A DNA stretch of 40,663 nucleotides from Paludibacteraceae bacterium (GTDB lineage: Bacteria > Bacteroidota > Bacteroidia > Bacteroidales > Paludibacteraceae), in contig JAEEMG010000008.1 of NCBI GenBank assembly GCA_016283095.1, positions 1 through 40,663 of the forward strand. The letters run 5' to 3'. The first letter of the stretch is position 1, and each line of letters starts with the position of its first letter. Both the position numbers and the translations under genes were made by a program. The notes beneath the pieces were generated by a model. It ran no database searches, was not told the origin of the DNA, and saw only the letters and a program-made list of their open reading frames with translations. Shown here piece after piece: positions 35,401 to 40,663 of the stretch.

Positions 35401-38400
35401 TTCGACAGACAGTTTTGAGATTTCTGTAGTCAGCAGACCAGTACCATATTTGCTTGGCAGCATAGAAACCTGCTTGTCGTAGTAGCAGCCACTAACTTCT
35501 CCTGTAACACTTCCGGCTATCGCGTCGACATAAATTTCATTACGGCATGAAACATTGTTAAGATTCAACGAAGATTCTACATCAAAATTATCCGCAGAAC
35601 CAACTATTCCTCCGATACAAGTGAAATCTGCTGACGGAGGACATTGAGAATAAACCATACCATAGTTGACACAGTCTTTGATCAAGCCCTTAGAATCATC
35701 ATTCATAGCTCCGCCACAGATTCCTCCGATTCGTCTGTGGCCATGTATTGAACCTAGGTTCATACAACGAACAACATTGGAAGTAGTTGTTCCTACAATT
35801 CCACCAGTGTAATATGGATTGGAATCAAGAGTAATCAAAATGTTTCCTGCATTCGCACAATCCTCAATTCGAGCATTCGACTTTCCACAGATACCACCGA
35901 CACAATCAGACGATGATGTCACATTTACATTGTTTATAACGTTGCGAATGATCGGTTCGTCACCATCTCTATCAGCAGTCGCACTTGCAACCACTCCCGA
36001 GACATACATCTTTCCGTTGACAACACCGGTAACAATCAGATTCTCAATAATAGCTCCTGACTCTATTTTTGCGAACAATGCCTGATAGTTTTCATTTCGA
36101 TCGTTAAGAGAAACTTTTACTGTGTGGCAATCACCATCAAAGACACCCTGGAACGGATTTTCCTCACTCGCTATAGCTTTTGTGACAATTGTAGATGCAG
36201 TACCGTCTCCCAATATATCTTCAGTCAATTTGAAATGTTTGCCAAACGACCAGTTGTTTGCCTTTGCAGTCACATAATATTTGTCTGTCACCTTGTTTGC
36301 CTCAATCATTTCAGCAAGTGATTTCAAATCATCCAAACCATTGATCAAATAAGGATCATCTGCCGAGCCATCACCAAAGCTGAACGGAATAGAAGCGATC
36401 GTGATGTATGTCTCACGCTCATCTCCAAACTCTGATCTCTGAGCCAGGATAGCAGGCTCATCTGTAGAAGATACAAGATCCGACAATTTTTGGTATTCTT
36501 CCGCAAGACCTATTTTTCTGAGAACCAACAAACCTGAAGTAAGAAGAGAAGGTGATGTTTGAACGTATGCAGACAACTCTTCATTCTCAAAAGTAGTCAA
36601 ATTTCCAAGCAACTCTGAGTTACGCATTCTTTTAATGAAAGACGGAACATAGACAGACGTAGCGTCTTCTGAGAATAGATCATACTCCACATCCATTGCT
36701 GTGGTTGGAATTATATCCAATCCGATCGCAGCTCCATTAAATCCATCTGTCACACATTTGCCATTTCGTGTGATTTGGATGTCGTAATGACAATCTGAAT
36801 ATGAATATCCTGAGAAATTCGACGAGAATATATATGGATAAGCCTCAGAACTACCACATATACTACCATAATTTATCAATCTGTTGAATGTATAACTGGC
36901 TGATATTCTTTCGGCATCACCGATCAAACCGGCAGCAGCATATCCACTTACATATCCTGAATTTACCAAATCTGAAATACGTGTGTCACTGCTAATCTCT
37001 GTAGCTTTTCCAATCACACCGCCTGCAATACCAGACGCTGTAATCGTACCTGAATTACACAAGCCAAACAATCTGCCTCCATCAGAATATCCAATCAGGC
37101 CACCTGCTGTAGCTCCAGAGATTTTCGCGCTATTAAAACAGTTATGGATATCACAATTATATGCGACAGCACATAATCCTGCCGCCAAATCCTTACCGGA
37201 AACATAACCTGATGTCTGCAAATCATGAATTGATGCGTTTTCCGTGAAGACGAACATAGCAGCGTCGGCATCAGGATTAGAGATTTCCATTCTTATAGAG
37301 TATCCTTCTCCATCAAGATGACCCATAAAACTAGTCTGGCGAGTAGTAGAAAGAGCAAAATCAAGACCACTGATATGAGCTGCGACCCTGAAATATTTGT
37401 CTTGCGACCAACCTTCAACTGTTTCAAGAGAATCTCTCAATTCCTCAAGATGTGCCACATTTTTAAGCAAATATGGTTCTTCGACGGTACCTTTACCACC
37501 TCCAAACACATTCTTATTCAAATACACTTTTATGTGACGTGAAATTACAGCGTCACCAAGGATTCCATATATAACATCATCTCCTGATTTTAAAATTGTG
37601 GCAACACCGTCTTCTGAAACCTCAAAAGTTCCCTTTTCCGACTTCCACTCTACCCCATCAATCATTCCACAAGAGAATCCAGACGCAATACTGTCAAGAC
37701 GCTCTCCGTCAGACACTAAAATAGGAAGAGACGCCAGTTTCGCAATATCATCATTGAGCGGAAGATATGGATAGTATCCTGGGGTTTGCAAAAAAGCAGG
37801 ATCAATACCCTTTGACAGAGCTGTTTCATTATCAAACAAATAACCTGCGTCTTCGTTTATAGAATAATAGTAGAAAGGCACATTGCCCGATGTCAAAGTG
37901 CTGTTAGACAAACAATGTACAGAATCATTAGATACTGTGCTTCCCAAAGAGGCATCAGAATAAAGACCTCCTATACAATTATATCCTGACGTAGTGTTGA
38001 ATTCAAAATCCTTAACAATACGGTTAGTACCATCAGAAGACAAAGAGAGACAATTGTGAAATGGGAATATCTTAGACGCAAAAAGATTACTCTCAGACAC
38101 ATTATAGTCCTCTACACTTTTATAATTACCTACAATTCCGGCAGAGTTGCCATCCAATACAGAAGATACATATCCAAAATTTATACACGACGATAGAGTG
38201 AAATCCATTACGTTGATACGTTTCACTTTGTATGATCCGACAATACCGCCTATTCCACCTGTTCCTTTTGTACTCAAAGAAGGATCATAACTTGACACAT
38301 CTCCAATATTGACACAATTGTAAATCTTTACATATTCAGAAATTCCTACTATACCTCCAACGTCTCCAAATTCAGAATAAATATCACCAGAATTAGTGCA

Positions 38401-39327
38401 GTTATATAGTTCATTTATAATAGTTTTATCATCTGGTTCTGAATAGTATCCTACAATACCACCAACCATAGAAGAACCAGACTCTATATTCATATAGTTG
38501 GAACAGTTATTAACCTTTATTTTATTTAAAAGAGGTTGGATAAAACCAAAAAGGCCACCGACACCTCTACTTGAAGATAATTCACCTACAGACAAAGTGT
38601 TCTTGGAACGGTTGATCACATTCGACAATTCCAAAGAAGAAGGTGTATTAAGGTGACCGACAACACCACCCATTGTAGTGAAATCCACACTAATATTATA
38701 TTCCAGATCAACTGTTATATCCTTAAATACAAAATCCGACTTATAGTTAACAACACCAATGAGACCGCCGACACTAGCCTTGCTTGCCCCTGTATATGTC
38801 ACAACTCCATTTACAGAACAATTGGTAATCTTTACATGACCACTGGCTAATCCTGCCAAAATACCACAATTCTTTGAAGGTAATGTTGCATCAACATGAT
38901 CAAAATTGATATTATTAATTACAGAGCCATCTCCCAATATTGGAATCAATCCTGAATATGAGACTCCTTCATAACCAGTAAATGTCAAGCCTTCTATTGT
39001 ATATCCATTTCCTTCTATCTTTACTGGGACATGGACATCCGTTTGGACAGGTGTGAATTCAACACCTGACATATTAATATTTGAGGTCAATGAAATACAA
39101 AAGGTATCTCCCAAATCTGGACGCAGATCGTAACTGATCTCATTAAAAGCGTCAAATACATCAACCAAATCTTTCGGGGAACCGACATGGTATGGATTTT
39201 GAGAGTCTAAAAATTCTCCCGGATCTATTTCCGCACGTACATGATGTAATCCTAAATTCATAACCATTACGGCAAGAAATAGGATTACTTTAATATATGA
39301 TGATATATAACGAATTATCGTACACAT
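32449..39327 (-). CDS. Giant surface protein: GLUG-type repeats, Cys-Asp-Ser repeats, T9SS tail
   Basis: 2,292 residues from the ATG at 39327 (TTG at 39339 also in frame). Signal peptide about 1-36. Residues ~190-1240 hold some 15 GLUG-like turns (GGIVGYYS, GGLIGYSD, GGVIGKAT, GGICGKSN), each near an 'NxGxIxx' strand, forming a beta-helix. Two Ig-like segments interrupt or follow (near 560 and 1370). Residues ~1450-2125 carry about 14 repeats with a xCDS core (GCDSI, CDCDSV), each around 45-60 residues. An Ig-like stretch (QWYKNGVAIPG) and the sorting domain (YPNPVSPDG to the end, ~75 residues) finish it. It is expected to be exported by T9SS and to sit on the surface as an adhesin-like fibre. 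No enzyme motif is seen. Confidence 0.9.
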   Translation of the reverse strand: MCTIIRYISSYIKVILFLAVMVMNLGLHHVRAEIDPGEFLDSQNPYHVGSPKDLVDVFDAFNEISYDLRPDLGDTFCISLTSNINMSGVEFTPVQTDVHVPVKIEGNGYTIEGLTFTGYEGVSYSGLIPILGDGSVINNINFDHVDATLPSKNCGILAGLASGHVKITNCSVNGVVTYTGASKASVGGLIGVVNYKSDFVFKDITVDLEYNISVDFTTMGGVVGHLNTPSSLELSNVINRSKNTLSVGELSSSRGVGGLFGFIQPLLNKIKVNNCSNYMNIESGSSMVGGIVGYYSEPDDKTIINELYNCTNSGDIYSEFGDVGGIVGISEYVKIYNCVNIGDVSSYDPSLSTKGTGGIGGIVGSYKVKRINVMDFTLSSCINFGYVSSVLDGNSAGIVGNYKSVEDYNVSESNLFASKIFPFHNCLSLSSDGTNRIVKDFEFNTTSGYNCIGGLYSDASLGSTVSNDSVHCLSNSTLTSGNVPFYYYSINEDAGYLFDNETALSKGIDPAFLQTPGYYPYLPLNDDIAKLASLPILVSDGERLDSIASGFSCGMIDGVEWKSEKGTFEVSEDGVATILKSGDDVIYGILGDAVISRHIKVYLNKNVFGGGKGTVEEPYLLKNVAHLEELRDSLETVEGWSQDKYFRVAAHISGLDFALSTTRQTSFMGHLDGEGYSIRMEISNPDADAAMFVFTENASIHDLQTSGYVSGKDLAAGLCAVAYNCDIHNCFNSAKISGATAGGLIGYSDGGRLFGLCNSGTITASGIAGGVIGKATEISSDTRISDLVNSGYVSGYAAAGLIGDAERISASYTFNRLINYGSICGSSEAYPYIFSSNFSGYSYSDCHYDIQITRNGKCVTDGFNGAAIGLDIIPTTAMDVEYDLFSEDATSVYVPSFIKRMRNSELLGNLTTFENEELSAYVQTSPSLLTSGLLVLRKIGLAEEYQKLSDLVSSTDEPAILAQRSEFGDERETYITIASIPFSFGDGSADDPYLINGLDDLKSLAEMIEANKVTDKYYVTAKANNWSFGKHFKLTEDILGDGTASTIVTKAIASEENPFQGVFDGDCHTVKVSLNDRNENYQALFAKIESGAIIENLIVTGVVNGKMYVSGVVASATADRDGDEPIIRNVINNVNVTSSSDCVGGICGKSNARIEDCANAGNILITLDSNPYYTGGIVGTTTSNVVRCMNLGSIHGHRRIGGICGGAMNDDSKGLIKDCVNYGMVYSQCPPSADFTCIGGIVGSADNFDVESSLNLNNVSCRNEIYVDAIAGSVTGEVSGCYYDKQVSMLPSKYGTGLLTTEISKLSVEAFNNNTGMYPTLKNSFCDDKLSVLASSSLMLFESDDKTAFDDVTKMMNYGDVNVANPDIKWTSKKGVVEVVRTEDGFVVKPVVVGTDTLTASYGIYSKQISVDIYCIPVRLDTAISGCQMVSVRKSDGSEIVCTNDTVFTEVYHRENSICDSTIKYVVKINKLTDYSIDTVLCGKNVLSGAVYRGKNYTNTEYVTLKDTIGCDSAITARLRVVIPRVDSVYYNSGCDSVFCEVDGKYHHETVSFYDTLKSSVCDCDSVIIKVNLNVTNSDAYEFDEVYLDSFVIGDKKLKGGETLTVYDTLVTKNGCDSIVKKNIYVYDRVYKMDTVIFACDFYLDKVNSQKITHDTVLVEQLSETLHGITVDGYYLQKRDVRITHNTSADTTRLPEEYYCQRYLLTQNVGGVEHVIGTVTRDTVVYINIPRDKKCDSVSVRTIHIFPEAVKDTVGFAGCGEYYDETLDTTFTSTQEYIVRKKYNNSLCDCDSFISVRRYTIRTTKIDDINLQDCGEVQYTFHGSSTPTIFTSSVDTVEVIRYVSDPDCDSVIRHIHIAVANPIYDTVSRTTCGDSIMYDGKVYWASDGDYQKTIPYQSADGCDSLIRYFDFRFVDTIVDTLPTKYGCDSFFCELTKKTYYENHIVSEVVGKTAQGCDIVNVQSIVVLHPTTRDTVVSGCEFVEFDGEIYYNDTTIQLNLKSTLCDCDSTVNVIIAILPRIETPTISLSDCDSVVINDPDNGIVVFKEDVDDYQCIYKKVYNIAGKEYFCDSIVHYNVHVKKPTYNSVVYTGESSVVYGGVTYRRSQVFRDTLVNAEGCDSFVEIKIVVEKDLGYPVIVDKFGYTLFCNNNIGKVKFATYQWYKNGVAIPGAIKEYYEGAKGEKLNGCYHVEVTSTSGREYVSETYCVDKDRELKVYPNPVSPDGTLTIDYPFTEDEKKNLRVEVYDAMGIMVSDFVPTSYPINFGINLPEGHYFVLIYESDERMLDARFIVR
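32970..34970 (-). repeat. Region coding the Cys-Asp-Ser repeats
   Basis: On the minus strand about 14 units of roughly 130-190 bases code for a beta-rich module with a [GC]-C-D-S core and a following V-x-V strand. Units are too diverged at DNA level to be strong recombination targets, but the periodic core is clear in the protein. Confidence 0.7.
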
Positions 39328-39396
39328 ACTATAAAACAAGCCCTTTGCTATTTATGATTTACTATATCCGCAGTACTTTTTGTACAACAGACAATA

Positions 39397-39430
39397 CAAA
39401 AATAAATCAATCACTATTTTCAACAAAAAC
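39397..39430 (-). promoter_or_regulatory. Promoter of the giant-protein operon
   Basis: On the minus strand TATTTTTG (39404 to 39397) matches TAnnTTTG; a GTTTTTG at 39430 to 39424 gives a TTTG -33 box with a 19-base spacer. This is the best full promoter in the window. Confidence 0.65.
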
Positions 39431-39578
39431 ATTCCAAATCGTTTTATCAACAAACAGACAAAAAAATGTTGATAAATAGCCAATAATGTTAATAAAGTAG
39501 AAAACACATAATCAAAACCCACTCACGTAGTCGACAAACAGCTCGTTATACGGAAGATTCCTTTAACGTCATTTTCAT

Positions 39579-39607
39579 AAAAAAAGAGACGTGATTGCTC
39601 ACGTCTC
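39579..39607 (-). terminator. Terminator of pckA
   Basis: GAGACGTGA (39586-39594) pairs with TCACGTCTC (39599-39607), with a TTGC loop; seven As to its left give seven Us on the minus strand. Confidence 0.92.
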
Positions 39608-39637
39608 CTATTTCAAGCTATTTTGAATAGCGTCTGA

Positions 39638-40663
39638 TTACAACTTTGGACCAGCAGCAACTAGAGCCTTACCAGCAGCGTTACCTGTGTACTTCTCAAA
39701 GTTCTTGATGAAACGACCAGCCAAATCCTTAGCCTTAGTCTCCCACTCTGAAGCGTTTGCGTAAGTGTCACGTGGGTCAAGGATAGCAGGGTTAACGTTT
39801 GGAAGAGCTGTTGGAACCTCGAAGTCGAACATAGGGATCTTCTTAGTCTGAGCCTTCAAGATTGAACCATCAAGGATAGCGTCGATGATACCACGAGTAT
39901 CAGGAATTGAGATACGCTTACCTGTTCCGTTCCATCCAGTGTTAACCAAATATGCCTTAGCACCAGACTTCTTCATCTTCTTAACTAGCTCCTCAGCATA
40001 CTTAGTTGGGTGCAACTCAAGGAATGCCTGACCGAAACAAGCTGAGAATGTTGGAGTTGGCTCTGTAATACCACGCTCTGTACCAGCAAGCTTAGCAGTA
40101 AATCCTGATAGGAAGTAGTACTGAGTCTGCTCTGGAGTCAAGATTGATACTGGAGGCAATACACCGAATGCATCAGCAGAAAGGAAGATAACATTCTTTG
40201 CAGCTGGAGCAGATGATCCTGGCTGGATGTTCTTGATGTGGTTGATTGGATAAGAAACACGAGTGTTCTCAGTTACGCTCTTATCATTGAAGTCAATCTT
40301 ACCATCCTTAGAAACAGTTACGTTCTCAAGAAGAGCGTTGCGCTTGATAGCTCCGTAGATATCTGGCTCGTGCTCCTTTGAAAGACCGATAACCTTAGCG
40401 TAGCAACCTCCCTCTAGGTTGAATACACCCTCGTCATCCCAACCGTGCTCGTCATCACCGATAAGCTTACGCTTAGGATCTGTAGAAAGAGTTGTCTTAC
40501 CTGTTCCAGAAAGACCGAAGAAGATAGCTGTGTTCTCACCGTTCATATCACAGTTTGCAGAACAGTGCATTGAAGCGATACCCTGTAGAGGCAAGTAGTA
40601 GTTCTGCATTGAGAACATACCCTTCTTCATCTCACCACCATACCATGTGTTGATGATAACCTG
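39638..40663 (-). CDS. pckA: ATP-type phosphoenolpyruvate carboxykinase, C-terminal part (5' end outside window)
   Basis: The frame stays open to the last base, with 11 codons (ending WYGGE) before the internal Met, so the gene is cut by the window and 341 residues are visible of the usual ~530. It interconverts oxaloacetate + ATP and PEP + CO2 + ADP. The kinase P-loop [13 protein letters not shown], the metal/ATP block [23 protein letters not shown], and the adenine-site [12 protein letters not shown] are all seen. In succinate-forming anaerobes it often works in the carboxylating direction. The strong codon bias matches the atp and oad genes. Confidence 0.97.
   Translation of the reverse strand, partial: QVIINTWYGGEMKKGMFSMQNYYLPLQGIASMHCSANCDMNGENTAIFFGLSGTGKTTLSTDPKRKLIGDDEHGWDDEGVFNLEGGCYAKVIGLSKEHEPDIYGAIKRNALLENVTVSKDGKIDFNDKSVTENTRVSYPINHIKNIQPGSSAPAAKNVIFLSADAFGVLPPVSILTPEQTQYYFLSGFTAKLAGTERGITEPTPTFSACFGQAFLELHPTKYAEELVKKMKKSGAKAYLVNTGWNGTGKRISIPDTRGIIDAILDGSILKAQTKKIPMFDFEVPTALPNVNPAILDPRDTYANASEWETKAKDLAGRFIKNFEKYTGNAAGKALVAAGPKL

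Larger units (their letters stand above)
39328..39637. other. Gene-free region between pckA and the giant-protein gene
   Basis: This 310-base, very AT-rich stretch contains the promoter of the giant gene (39397-39428), a leader of about 60 bases, and at its right end the pckA terminator (39579-39607). A short 60-codon plus-strand frame here has no support. Confidence 0.65.

Overview
The window looks like chromosomal DNA of an anaerobic member of the Bacteroidetes, most likely order Bacteroidales. Four signs point there. Three proteins end in C-terminal sorting domains of the type IX secretion system (T9SS). The ATP synthase operon starts with atpD-atpC and has an extra small membrane protein before atpB. 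Several genes are preceded by the Bacteroidetes -7 box (TAnnTTTG) rather than a sigma-70 promoter. Na+-pumping decarboxylase genes and an ATP-type PEP carboxykinase fit a fermentative C4-acid metabolism. No tRNA, rRNA, CRISPR array, transposase or prophage was seen.

Layout. 1-4089: the C-terminal end of a secreted T9SS cargo protein, a DUF4230-type lipid-free membrane-anchored protein, and a large secreted GH43 glycosidase, so this is a polysaccharide-degradation edge. 4090-4615: a gene-free stretch with three adjacent palindromic hairpins and the atp promoter. 4616-11858: a complete F1Fo ATP synthase operon closed by a strong terminator. 12098-15245: a Dabb-domain protein, a DsbD-like thiol:disulfide transporter and a nitroreductase. 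15347-16360: a secreted YD-repeat protein. 16389-20150 (minus): an ANL ligase, an SDR oxidoreductase and a UDP-glucose 6-dehydrogenase. 20447-21148: a Crp/Fnr regulator, divergent from the dehydrogenase. 21293-22594 (minus): an AAA/DUF4143 ATPase with four 33-bp tandem repeats directly upstream. 22820-26226 (minus): oadG-oadA-oadB, a membrane Na+-pumping decarboxylase. 26475-30697 (minus): serB, truA, a PAP2 phosphatase and a WG-repeat protein, closely spaced. 30806-39327 (minus): a three-gene unit made of a giant (about 2,290 residue) GLUG/Cys-Asp-Ser repeat T9SS cargo, an outer-membrane beta-barrel and a small unknown protein. 39638-40663 (minus): the C-terminal part of pckA, cut by the window edge.

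How the genes fit together. Much of the window is core energy metabolism: PEP carboxykinase and the Oad pump interconvert C4 and C3 acids and drive an Na+ gradient, while the ATP synthase carries a c subunit whose motif looks proton-type. The rest is surface and secretion biology (GH43 enzyme, giant T9SS cargo with a barrel partner, YD- and WG-repeat proteins).

The best candidates for something undescribed are the giant-cargo/barrel/small-protein operon, the 33-bp tandem repeats in front of the DUF4143 ATPase, the repeated TTTTATAC sites between the nucleotide-sugar dehydrogenase and Crp-family genes, and a 12-A tract in dsbD that would switch the protein off by a single-base slip. All functional statements rest on reading motifs by eye; no database search was run.
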